Below, piece by piece: positions 11,133-21,412 of a stretch of 64,000 nucleotides of DNA. The stretch's first letter is position 1; each line of letters starts with the position of its first letter. Source of the DNA: Brachionus manjavacas (taxonomy: Eukaryota > Rotifera > Eurotatoria > Ploima > Brachionidae); assembly GCA_019054805.1 (NCBI GenBank), contig JAHQIY010000023.1:682001-746000 (forward strand), written 5' to 3'. Below the pieces are notes generated by a model, which was not told where the DNA came from, searched no databases, and saw nothing but the letters and a program-made list of their open reading frames with translations. The translations under genes and the position numbers were made by a program.

Positions 11133-12465
11133 TCAGTATTTTTTAGATTTCTTTCCTAGTTTATCAAAACCATCAGAAATTTCTAAGGCTTCATTCGTAG
11201 CTTTGGAAATATCAAATTTTTTCCCAAAATAAGCTCTTTTTTTCATCTTATGATATTTTTGATAGACTTTCTGGCTATATTGTCTTACAGCTGTTGAGCA
11301 GGAACACAATGATGCACTTTCATATGTTCTAAATAATTTTTAATTTTATTTTTAGAAGATCAAAATGTAATTTTTCTTACGGTTTATATTTGACCCTACG
11401 CTTTTTATCTGGAGCCCATTGAATTTTGAGTTCTAGCTTGTTTCTGATACTATCAAACTTGTGGCCGATAACTTTTTCAACCTAGTAGAAAACTTATTAA
11501 AAAGAAATATTGATTGAAGTTAAATTTTAAAATTTAAAAAGTTACCTTGAAAGATGTATCCTCAATATTAGCACCAGTTAGATCCCTATAACTTTGAGCA
11601 AGATTTCGAAGAGTACCTTTTTTGTGTATATTTTTTTTTTTTGACAACTTTTTCTTTTTTGTCAAAGGAATCGAATTTCTTTTGCCATTATTATCACTTG
11701 AGTTTCCTTGATTTGTCAATTCTTCTGAATTAATTGGCGTTTTTGATCCCTCTGAACCAATTGGCGTTTCTGATTCGGACAGTTGTTCATTTATAATTTC
11801 TGACAAATTAATGCCGGCTGGAGCTTTAAATTTACAACTTGTTAATATTTTTTAAAAAAATTTGATTTCTACCTTCAATTAAAGGGACATCTCCTAATGG
11901 ATTTTGAATTGTTTGACTTAATTCTCCAGGAGACTGGACTTGCAAATCATTTTCTTTATTTTATAAGTTTATTTTTAGTTTTTAAATTTTTATTTTAAAT
12001 TTTTTACTTAGAATTAATTTTTCGCTTTTTTTATCCCAGGTAATGAAGCACTTATTTTTAAACCATTCCTCGAAAGATGGCTTTTCTATGGAACCTTCTA
12101 AGAAAATAGAAAAAAAAAATTATTAATTAAAAAATTAATTAAATTAAATCATTACGCTGAAATCTCTGACGGATTTCTCTTGTTGACAATTTGTTTTGAA
12201 GATTGTTATTTGCAAATACTGAAGAGCAGACAACCAGGAATTTTTTATAAAATTTTTTGATTTGACTTGGTTTCTTAGAATAAAAGATTAGAAAAATTTT
12301 TTTTTAATTGAATAAATTACAAATTCTTCCGGATTGAAAAAATCTTTGTTTTAAAGCAGTTGAGTCAATTGATTCTACTTCAGTTGAATTAACTTAAAAT
12401 GAATTGTTAAAATAATAAAAAATTTTAAAATCTTTAAAGTTACATGAAACTATGCTTTCAGCCAT
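11133..12465 (-). CDS. M gene A: basic protein with C-terminal chromodomain-like region
   Basis: Eight exons on GT-AG introns of about 45-60 bp: 12465-12444 (ATG), 12392-12321, 12273-12156, 12097-12008, 11953-11873, 11823-11546, 11481-11381, 11328-11133 (stop TGA). Exons 3-8 join in one uninterrupted frame. Joining exons 2 and 3 as drawn gives a stop, so that junction is wrong or mutated. Order: helical N-terminus (LSTREIRQRFQ); Ser/Thr/Glu-rich linker with TPIGSEGSKTPINS; Lys-rich patch (KKKKLSKKKNIHKK); then VEKVIGHKF..KLELKIQW..YKPTYESASL and a terminal helix. This follows the chromodomain plan (VEKI.., YLVKW, TWEP..NL), with Tyr for the Trp of TWEP. Chromodomains read histone methyl-lysine or serve integration targeting. 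The fold needs modelling. Confidence 0.65.
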
Positions 12466-12988
12466 CTTTGTATCTTAGAATAATTAAATATTTTCTAAAA
12501 AAAAAATAATAATATATTAACTTATTTTATTCTATCTTTATAGAGAAACATAGATAATAAACTAAATTAAATCGAAATCAATTATTTTTTCTTAAAGAGA
12601 CTGAAGAAAGTGAATATATCTTGCTCGGAATTTTAAATTTGAATAAAGCAATTTTCCTGCAATGATTTTGGCTGGTAAATTTTTAAATTTTCTAAATTTT
12701 TTTGGGGTTAATCAGTCATATATTCGCGCTTTATATCTAAAAAATTCATCGAATCTTTTGAAATTTTTGTGACAATATTTTAACCATTTTCATGTTTCTG
12801 CATTTAAGCCAAAATTAAAACTCGGTCAATGTTAGAAAAAAGGACTCAATTTTTTCTCATATGAATAAATTGAGTTGGATCAGACAATTAGTAAGTCAAA
12901 ATCTGCAATTGCTTGTGTCGTTGTTCAAATTATCCAAGATGCCAGTTGGAGAAAAAAACGTTTTACTCACGAAGTCTTTTTATATTTC
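12466..12988. other. AT-rich spacer in M between gene A and the tandem array
   Basis: No gene recognised. It could hold the promoter of gene A, whose ATG at 12465 faces left. Confidence 0.4.
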
Positions 12989-14819
12989 TTTGTTTTGTAA
13001 ATAAAAAATTTGACATTTATCTAAAAACCAGAAAATTTTTAAACCAGAACAAAATAAAAAATATTTATTTATTCTTTTAATTTTAGTGTAAAATATGATC
13101 AATTAATATTTATTTATGAAGCAAAAAATCTAAATCATTCGTAAATCAGATCACGAAACATGCTTACGCATGGCTCTAGAATCGTTAAGAAAAACGATTC
13201 GTCTGGTAGAATTCAGATTGTCAGCAATTTAGATAATTTGTTTTGTAAATAAAAAAATTGACATTTATCTAAAAACTAGAAAATTTTTAAACCAGAACAA
13301 AATAAAAAATATTTTTTCATTCTTTTAATTTTAGTGTAAAATATGATCAATTAATATTTATTTATGAAGCAAAAATCTCAATCATTCGTAAATCAGATCA
13401 CGAAACATGCTTACGCATGGCTCTAGAATCGTTAAGAAAACGATTCGTCTGGTAGAATTCAGATTGTCAGCAATTTAGATAATTTGTTTTGTAAATAAAA
13501 AAATTGACATTTATCTAAAAACTAGAAAATTTTTAAACCAGAACAAAATAAAAAATATTTTTTCATTCTTTTAATTTTAGTGAAAAATATGATCAATTAA
13601 TATTTATTTATTAAGCAAAAAATCTAAATCATTCGTAAATCAGATCACGAAACATGCTTACGCATGGCTCTAGAATCGTTAAGAAAACGATTCGTCTGGT
13701 AGAATTCAGATTGTCAGCAATTTAGATAATTTGTTTTGTAAATAAAAAAATTGACATTTATCTAAAAACTAGAAAATTTTTAAACCAGAACAAAATAAAA
13801 AATATTTTTTCATTCTTTTAATTTTAGTGTAAAATATGATCAATTAATATTTATTTATGAAGCAAAAAATCTAAATCATTCGTAAATCAGATCACGAAAC
13901 ATGCTTACGCATGGCTCTAGAATCGTTAAGAAAAACGATTCGTCTGGTAGAATTCAGATTGTCAGCAATTTAGATAATTTGTTTTGTAAATAAAAAAATT
14001 GACATTTATCTAAAAACTAGAAAATTTTTAAACCAGAACAAAATAAAAAATATTTTTTCATTCTTTTAATTTTAGTGTAAAATATGATCAATTAATATTT
14101 ATTTATGAAGCAAAAAATCTAAATCATTCGTAAATCAGATCACGAAACATGCTTACGCATGGCTCTAGAATCGTTAAGAAAAACGATTCGTCTGGTAGAA
14201 TTCAGATTGTCAGCAATTTAGATAATTTGTTTTGTAAATAAAAAAATTGACATTTATCTAAAAACTAGAAAATTTTTAAACCAGAACAAAATAAAAAATA
14301 TTTTTTCATTCTTTTAATTTTAGTGTAAAATATGATCAATTAATATTTATTTATGAAGCAAAAAATCTAAATCATTCGTAAATCAGATCACGAAACATGC
14401 TTACGCATGGCTCTAGAATCGTTAAGAAAAACGATTCGTCTGGTAGAATTCAGATTGTCAGCAATTTAGATAATTTGTTTTGTAAATAAAAAAATTGACA
14501 TTTATCTAAAAACTAGAAAATTTTTAAACCAGAACAAAATAAAAAATATTTTTTCATTCTTTTAATTTTAGTGTAAAATATGATCAATTAATATTTATTT
14601 ATGAAGCAAAAATCTAAATCATTCGTAAATCAGATCACGAAACATGCTTACGCATGGCTCTAGAATCGTTAAGAAAACGATTCGTCTGGTAGAATTCAGA
14701 TTGTCAGCAATTTAGATAATTTGTTTTGTAAATAAAAAAATTGACATTTATCTATAAACTAGAAAATATTTAAAACAAAAAAAAATAAAAAATATTTTTT
14801 TATTCTTTTAATTTTAGTG
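12989..14819. repeat. 247-bp tandem array in M (7 full units plus a partial)
   Basis: Units begin (tttgttttgtaaataaa) at about 12989, 13237, 13483, 13730, 13978, 14226, 14474 and 14720. They are 245-248 bp long and nearly identical; differences are mainly indels in A runs and a few substitutions. Each has an AT-rich half and a more GC-rich half holding the short palindromes aatcgttaagaaaaacgatt and catgcttacgcatg. The last unit stops after about 100 bp. No ORF crosses the array. High identity implies recent expansion or homogenisation. Confidence 0.95.
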
Positions 14820-15340
14820 TTTATCCAAAATAGAATTTTCCTTTTCTTTTTAAAAAAAATCAAAAACTTTATAAATCTTAATGAATTAGTTAACACACGC
14901 CGTCTTAAATTAGTTAAATTTTAATAATTGGAGAATTATATTTAATATTTGGGGAAAAAAATTTTGGTTTTGTGAATTTCAAATGTAAATCGGACAAAAA
15001 TTCTTCAATTTTAAAAAAATTAAAATTAAATTTGATAAAAAATAATAGAAAAAATACCGCAACATGGTTTATTGCACCTTTTTTATCCAAAATAGAATTT
15101 TCCTTTTCTTTTTAAAAAAAATCAAAAATCTTTATAAATCTTATTTATTCTTTATTTTCTGTCTTTTTATACATAAGTAAAATTTTTTTTGGTAAAAAAG
15201 GTGCAACAAAGTATGCTGCACTAAGTTGCAGTATTATTTTTATAAATTTTTATCAACTTTATTTTTAATTTATTAAAAAATGAAGAATTTTTGTTCAATT
15301 TGCATTTGAAATTCACAATACCAAAAAAATTGTATTATTT
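14820..15340. repeat. Fold-back (imperfect inverted repeat) with an embedded direct repeat
   Basis: Bases about 14960-15083 pair with 15194-15331 as an inverted repeat of about 125-140 bp (ends gtgaatttcaaatg / catttgaaattcac and gcacctttttt / aaaaaaggtgc). In addition about 60 bp at 14820-14880 (ttatccaaaatagaattttcc..) recur at 15083-15144 in direct orientation. This is a MITE-like fold-back inside M. Confidence 0.8.
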
Positions 15341-15402
15341 TATTCTAATTTTAATCGTCCTTTAAATTTTATTTTTTATAATACAATTTCGGGTACTTAC
15401 AG

Positions 15403-16548
15403 TAACCATTGTTTCCAATCTAAGCTTATGATGAATCAACACTGGCTTATCAATATTAGGCCATCTAGATTTAGAAAGCATTGACAAAAATCTATTAGTA
15501 ATAGCCGAAAATTTTTTGCTAGCTCATTGCTTTTCTCTCATTCTTTAGCTCTAGAATGCTGGTCTCAACTTCTTTTGACCAAACATAGTTCAGCCCCCTT
15601 CCTCAATGGTTCTCATTTTGCTCTCAAGTTCTTGTTCTTTCTTGGCCGATTTGCATATTTCCTCTATTTCATGCGAGTGCAAGTCGAGTCCAATGTCAAT
15701 CAGATCGTTTAGCTTGAACACAGCGGCCTCCAGTCTAAAAGCACTTTTGGTCACTTGCATTACTTGGAGCTAGTGGCGATTTCGGATCTATTTTTCATTT
15801 AGCAAAATAAGTATGGGCAAAACATCTATGTATTTTTTGAGAGCTTTTTTCAGGTCGAAATAAGCCTCCCAATTTTCTTTTAATTTTTCTGGCAAAGCTA
15901 AAAATTCCTCCCAATAGGTCTTGATATTGCTGAATGCTTTGTTGAAGTCCACATCGCTCCAAAGAGTGCTGCGGAATTGTTTGTCAAAGCTGAGAAAAAC
16001 CTGGTACACTTTGTACATTTGATTGAGAAGATTTAGCTTTTCGCCAGTCTTGTCCAGCTCTGGAAACGGCTTGCACTGAAGTCCGAAAAGAATGCTTATG
16101 GAGTCGAGTGTTTTGCGTCTGGCGTCAAATGTGTCGCACTGTTTTTGGAATTCGTGAAGTGTTCTCAGGGCTTCGTAAGTCTCGATGCCGACAACTGAGG
16201 GCCAAGTTGCGTCAAATGTATTTCTGAATCTGATCACTTCGACCACAAAGGTCTTCACTTGTTGGTCTAGCTCTTGTTCTAGAGTGTTTCTTTTGTCCTG
16301 GAGCAATGTGGAGCGCACTATTTCTGCATTTTTCATCAAATGGGACCAATTGTCTCTCAGACTTGACACTTGTTCAATTTCTTGTCTGGTCAGAATGAGC
16401 TCGTAGCGCTGTAGATCAGCGTTCTGCGTTCATCAGCGTTCATATTCTCAATTGGCAAGTAGATTTTGTCTATTTTGTTTTCCATGTCGGACAGTTCTTC
16501 CAAAAGTCGCAGGGCGTCATGTTGTTCCAGAGTTTGAACATTTACCAT
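15403..16548 (-). pseudogene. Captured dynein heavy-chain fragment (linker/DHC_N2 region), broken
   Basis: The frame at 16369-15788 reads as the dynein heavy-chain linker: RYELIL-type helix, FDATWPSVVGIETYEALRTL, KLNLLNQMYKVYQVF, then STLWSDVDFNKAFSNI, ENWEAYFDLKKAL and YIDVLPIL. Upstream (16548-16430) the expected LPIENM motif is followed by a short duplication that shifts the frame. Downstream the expected IRNRHW-type motif (about 15770) and SAFRLEAAVFKLNDLIDIGL recur in other frames (15765-15600). It covers roughly 330 residues of a protein normally over 4,000, has no motor domain and at least three frame breaks, and is clearly richer in G+C than the DNA around it. The axonemal outer-arm type is my best guess. 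An exon-like open stretch (15540-15403) ending at a GTAAGT donor follows and is not recognised. Confidence 0.8.
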
Positions 16549-16649
16549 GAGACGCTTTTACACATTTTCCCTATAAACAATACATTCTTGTATTATAATA
16601 CAAAATAAGCTCAGTTTGCCAGTCAGATCATAGCCCAGTCCAAGTCATA

Positions 16650-17347
16650 AATGTCATTTTTGAACCAGACCAAAGAAATCAGCTCGACTCAAAGGAAGCA
16701 ACCATTTTGACCTTAATCGAGAAAATAAGTCAAATGTATCTTTTTGATCATGAGCTGGCCTTCAGCACTACCTGGAACCCTAAGTATTTTTTGACTGAAA
16801 TCGGCACTTCCATTGACAACATTGGTCAACGAATTAGCACTCATTTTGCCATGATAGAGGAAAAAATTGGGGAAATCGGAAGCGTTTTGATAGCATCTCT
16901 GAAAACCTCTGCAAATTTTAAAGAAAATCAAAAATTACCCTAAACGAAATGCTCAATTCGGAGCCTAAACTTACTTTTTTGAAGAATTTCTACTCAGAAA
17001 AGTTGTATAATGACATGCATAATTCGATCCTTAAATCCTTGCAATTCTTGGCACAAGCTTGTGGTTAGGAATCGACAAATAATTTGGTGAATATTAATCC
17101 AGATGGTGCTGATGCACTCTATTACTTGCGGCTTAAGTCAGGCGACGACTTGACACGGAACAATAATTCACAAAAAAGACCACTTTTGTCAGCTCGGTTC
17201 TCAGAGACACTGACTGGTCCGACAGCCATAAACTGGAAAAAGCATTTCTCAAGTAAGTTAGAAAATATGCTAAATTTTACTTCTGAAAAAGATGCAAAGT
17301 TTATTTTAGAAAAAATTGAACCAGAAGTTAAATTTGATTTGAATTAG
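16650..17347 (+). pseudogene. Unrecognised gene fragment on the plus strand of M
   Basis: Less AT-rich and protein-like: 16707-16943 (ISQMYLFDHELAFSTTWNPK, EIGTSIDNIGQRISTHF) and 17084-17347 (NINPDGADALYYLRLKSGDD, TGPTAINWKKHFSSKLEN), with a further readable stretch between them (LTFLKNFYSEKLYNDM) broken by a stop at 17066. It is oriented away from the dynein fragment. It looks like another captured piece of a host gene, but I cannot name the source. Confidence 0.4.
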
Positions 17348-17723
17348 ATAAATATTATTAATTATTTTTTTAATTTTAAAACAAATAATTTGAATGCTGA
17401 ATTTTTGTGGATTTTATTGAATAACATTTTTACTTTATTTATCTACATTTTGGTAATTTTAAGTTGTTTTTGTATTATATTTCGAAATTTGAGCTTATTT
17501 TTTAATTTTTTGAATTTTGAATAGTTATTTAAAAAGATCTATTTCATTTTGCAAAAATATCTGGATTTGATTTAATTTTTGTCTTTATAATTTTAATTTT
17601 TTTTTTAAATGACACCTGAACGACTAATTAAAAAAAAAAAAAATTTAAATTTAAATTTTAATTAAGCAAATTTGCTTAATTTTTGAGCAAAAAAAATTAA
17701 GAAAAAAACTTATTCCTCTAAAT
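17348..17723. other. AT-rich right arm of M
   Basis: No coding signal. Long A and T runs lead into the right TIR. Confidence 0.5.
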
Positions 17724-17780
17724 AGTTATTCAAGTTTAGCTGAATTGAAACGATCGAATTGAAACGAACTTCACAACCCC
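17724..17780 (-). repeat. Right terminal inverted repeat of M
   Basis: Reverse complement of 7092-7148 with two mismatches, followed directly by the second taaaaaatg. Confidence 0.95.
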
Positions 17781-20386
17781 TAAAAAATGCAATAAATCGA
17801 AAACAATCACTTTTGTAATTTAATGAATAATGTTAAATAAATAATGAAAATCAAAATGTTCTTTTAAATATATATTAAATGTAAATTTAAAATTAATATT
17901 ATCATAATACATGTTAAAGAAGTAAAGAATTAGTGAAGCTAATTAAAATGTAAATTTGATAAATTTACATTTTAATATTAATTTAAAATGTAAATGTAAC
18001 AGTTTACATTTTTAACAATTTAAACTGTTAAAAATTAACCAAAATATTATTTTATAATCATTTAATGGTTAACCACTGAAACAGAAACGATTTATTAAAA
18101 TATGATTTATTAAATTAAACCATTTAATAACATATCGGATATGTTGGTTTATCATCATTTATTCGAGAATATTAAAAATTATAAGACATGAGAAATTTTT
18201 CAATTATCAAATACCTTTACAGGGCAGAAATATGAAATTTCCGATATTGAAAGCTACAATGCTAAAGTTGCTGATTGCCCAAAATTTGACCCAACATTTT
18301 TTTTTGAAAATATGAAAAAATTAGATATTTTTAAAAAATTTATTTAAACAGTTTGCCAGCAATTAAAAACAATGCATATTTTGTAAAAATATTGAATTAG
18401 AATTATTTAATTCATATAGCGCCCAGTTTTATTCATGTTGTTCTGGACCAAAGCTATCTTGGTACAATGTAAAAAACTGTCCTTAATGTAAAATCAATTA
18501 TTATCTAAATTTATTTAGTACTGCAAATGGAGAGAGAAATTTTTATTTAAACATCATGGATTCATATTATTTTTCATTTTCTAACGAATTGATATTTGAT
18601 AAAGCTTTTTTAAATAATTTTACATCAGACATTTTGTTTAAACATTGTTCTTTTAAATCATACAGTAACTCGTTTAATTAGTTCCATTCAATGAATTCAA
18701 AACAAGAAGCTTTAGACGAAAAAGATTTAAGTTTACAAGAGAAAGAATTACTGAAGTTTGGTTCTATTATAATTATTTAAAAGTAAAACATGACGATAAT
18801 TAGATTATTAATATAAATATTAAGTCATTTTACGTGAAAGATCTTGACACGAATATTTAGGAGATAAATAAAAATATCTAAAACAATCACTTTTGTAATA
18901 TAAGTATGTCAATGAATTTATATTAAAATTAGTTTAAGAAAACGAATCTAGACTTCTACTTGCCCGAGACCCTAAACCAGGGCTTCGCCCCGGCCAAAAT
19001 TTAATTTCCCTTAAATTTATTAATTTTAAACATTTAAGTCCGGACTTTTATTTTTTTTTTTAAAAAGTGGAAACCCAGACTTTTTTTTAAAGTTTGCTAG
19101 ATCAGACTTCATATTAAAAAATTTAAATAATCTAGGGTTGTCTAATGCAATAGATTTGCCATATATCAGAATTTTCCTGCGATTTTAGCATAAAAGTCTT
19201 CACAATTCTTCTTCAGCATTCAAATTTTAAATCGCGGACTTAAACTTTTGAAAAAAAAAAGTCGGTACTTGGACTTAACTTGAGACTTTCGACTTTTAAA
19301 TAACTCTGATTTTAAGTTCATAATTTAAAATCATGTTTAGTAATGACTTTATTTAAATTTGTGAATTAAAATAAAGTCAGAACAAAAAAATGCATTTTCA
19401 AATTAAAATTAAATTACTGATCATTTATTTCAAAATTTTTATAAAATACTTTTAAATAATAGAATGATCATTTCTCTAGTCCTAAAAAGAATTTTCTAAA
19501 TTTATTAGTTATTTAAATATCAATTTTAGGTAATATTGAAATTTGTTGTCCAAATACTCTTTCATGAAAAAGCTATTATTGCGTTGAACATGAATATTTG
19601 GATTCTTAATTAAAATTTAAATTTGGAGATAAATTCTTTGAATGTAGTATTGACAATATTAAACCAAATACTGGAAAACCTGAACATGAAAAATTGAAAA
19701 TATGCGATTGTTTTATTAACAAAAATGAAAAAGTGCTATATCTAGTGGGATATGAACAGTTTTTACCTTTTTGGGCATCTGAAAATCAATTTTTAAAAGA
19801 AGCACGGGAGCAATTTGATAGAAAAATAATTTTGGAGAAGGAATCGACTGTAAAACACTAAAATGTTTATAATATCCATGTGATAAAAAAACAAGAACAT
19901 TTGTCGAGTTTCTTGCAGTTTATAATTGTGGAATAATTTGCGGATTTAGGGAAATATTTGGTTCAGAATCTTTGGTTCAGACAGCTTTATTTACACCCGA
20001 TTTATTTCATAATGTCCTTAGGCATCCAAACATTATTACATACGACGATGGATGTCATCAAAATAAAATGATCGATCAAAGTGAAAAGTAGTGTTTAGAT
20101 CAAAAAGAATTGAAAAATTGTGTCAAAAAACAATTTTAATTGACAGATTCCATTACAAAGGACATAAAAAAAAGACGATTACTTTAAAAAAATTTGCAAT
20201 CCTGACAATTATTCAGATTTAAATGATATCAATACTTCAGTTGTAATGCAAATAAATTATTTGTTTTCGGGTAATAAACATTTAGTAAAGCATATGAACA
20301 GAGAAAGGTTCAAATTTTTTGTTTATTTAGAATGTAATGAATTAAATGAGTCAAATATTAATTTGCAAATATTGAGCAAGTTATAA
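17781..20386 (+). pseudogene. Right half of element X: decayed KDZ-like transposase
   Basis: After the repeat shared with 1247-1593, an exon-like stretch starts at 18222 behind an acceptor (ctttacag). The frame at about 18350-18750 has a cysteine cluster (CIFCKN..CC..C..C) of the CxC type that accompanies KDZ transposases. 19530-19850 holds CxC plus a chromodomain-like VLYLVGYEQF..FWASENQF. 19880-20386 has HPNIITYDDGCHQNKM, DRFHYKGH, and INTSVVMQINYLFSGNKHLV followed by KHMNRERFKFFVYLECNE. The D..D/H..E order fits the KDZ (Kyakuja-Dileera-Zisupton) catalytic domain. Many stops and frameshifts, and a nested insertion at 18940-19330, make it dead. The KDZ call is by pattern only. Confidence 0.45.
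18940..19330. repeat. Insertion rich in GACTT/AAGTC motifs within X
   Basis: Has a small GC-rich hairpin (agggcttcgcccc) and repeated ggactt / agactt motifs, ending gacttttaaataactctgattttaa. That resembles the end of the element at 57798-58445 (gacttaaaaacaactctggaaattt). Probably a degenerate member of the same MITE family. Confidence 0.4.
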
Positions 20387-20638
20387 TTTCTGTTTATTAC
20401 TGGAAAATTTTAAAGCAAAATATTTCTAAATAAAATTTTATTTAAAAAGAAACTTAAAAATTTAGTCCTTTACTTAAAAAAATCTGATTAAAAATATCTT
20501 AACTTAACTAAAATACAAATAAAATAATCGGAAACTTATTCTCCAAATATCCACTATTGAATTTAGTGTCACATACCACAAAAAAGAGGGTAGTCCCTAA
20601 GTCACTTACATTCCGAATCAATTTCAACTATTTAGCTT

Positions 20639-20869
20639 TCATATAATTTTTGAACTTTTTGATCTTTTATGAGTATTAGACCCGGTTGGTTGATCTTTTG
20701 GTTTATTTTTTGAGCCAGCTGGTCTTCCTCTTTTTTTTGCAACTACAATAGGAACAATATTTTCTTCATTATCTGATACTGTTACAACAAAATCATGACG
20801 ATCGCTTGAGCCAGTTTCATCATTATGTTGTGTTCTTGCTTCCAAAACATTTGTTGTAATTTCTTCCAT
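20639..20869 (-). CDS. Small AT-hook protein
   Basis: 76 codons from an ATG at 20869. The N-terminal half is acidic (HDFVVTVSDNEENIVPIVV). The C-terminal half is basic with one AT-hook (KKRGRPAGSKNKPKD) and a Ser/Lys tail. It lies between the dead X transposase (plus strand) and LINE A. It may be the last gene of X, read in the opposite direction, or an exon of a larger gene. It is intact as an ORF; the gene model is unproven. Confidence 0.5.
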   Translation of the reverse strand: MEEITTNVLEARTQHNDETGSSDRHDFVVTVSDNEENIVPIVVAKKRGRPAGSKNKPKDQPTGSNTHKRSKSSKII

Positions 20870-21189
20870 TGATTCATCATCATAGTGTTAAATTGGTCAG
20901 TTAAATTTTTATTATGGGTAAGAAACTAATGCATGTTTCTTATATATGAAAATTTCTCCTCAGCTTAATTTATCAATTAATTCAAAATTGAAACCAAAAT
21001 TCACTAATTAGTTAATGCTCAAATAATAAATTTTTCATTACATATAATTTTATAGCATTATAATTTTATACATATTATTTTTATTTTATATCACAGGTAT
21101 AATTTATTATATCAGATTGTGTCAATTATATATCAATTTTATTTTTTAGTTTATATCATTTTATTTTTTTTTATTATCAAAAGATAAAA
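20870..21189. other. AT-rich spacer before LINE A
   Basis: Nothing recognisable. LINE A is 5'-truncated within about 20 bp of 21190. Confidence 0.4.
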
Positions 21190-21412
21190 ATAAACCAGGA
21201 CCAATAATTGTAGAACTTTCTGACCAAAGCATAAGAAACCCAATACTACTAGCAGCAAAAAAGCTTAGATTAGAAGCATGTCATAAAAATGTATATATCA
21301 GCCCAGATTTAACAGAGGCAGAAAGAAAATTAGACTTTGAACTTCGACAAGAAAGAAATAAGTTAAACAAGGAACTTGATGAGAACTCGCCCTTTCGATA
21401 TTGCATCCGTGG
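21190..21412 (+). pseudogene. LINE A ORF1, C-terminal end
   Basis: Open frame with KPGPIIVELSDQSIRNPILL, NVYISPDLTEAERKLDFELR and a closing FRYCIRGNQVQRLKKR. This is the C-terminal RRM-like/CTD pattern of LINE ORF1 proteins that bind element RNA. The N-terminal part is missing (5' truncation). The frame overlaps the start of ORF2, as in many LINEs. Confidence 0.65.

Larger units (their letters stand above)
7083..17789. mobile_element. Element M: 10.7-kb TIR transposon with 9-bp target duplication
   Basis: The element proper is 7092-17780 (10,689 bp). Its ends are 57-bp inverted repeats (7092-7148 and 17724-17780; outermost bases ggggttgtgaagttcg) with two mismatches. Both sides carry taaaaaatg (7083-7091 and 17781-17789), and the same locus without the insertion is present at 1304-1312. 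A 9-bp duplication with long G-starting TIRs fits Mutator-like elements; Merlin-type is an alternative. No transposase is recognised inside, so it is probably mobilised in trans. Cargo: gene B (zinc finger), gene A (chromodomain-like), a 247-bp tandem array, a fold-back, a dynein fragment and an unrecognised plus-strand fragment. Confidence 0.9.

Noticed and set aside
12989..14819. Regular repeats suggesting a CRISPR array
   Set aside because: Units are 247 bp, wholly repeated without unique spacers, in a eukaryotic transposon.
7092..17780. M as a Polinton/Maverick
   Set aside because: No DNA polymerase B, integrase, ATPase or capsid genes; the target duplication is 9 bp rather than 6, and termini do not start AG.
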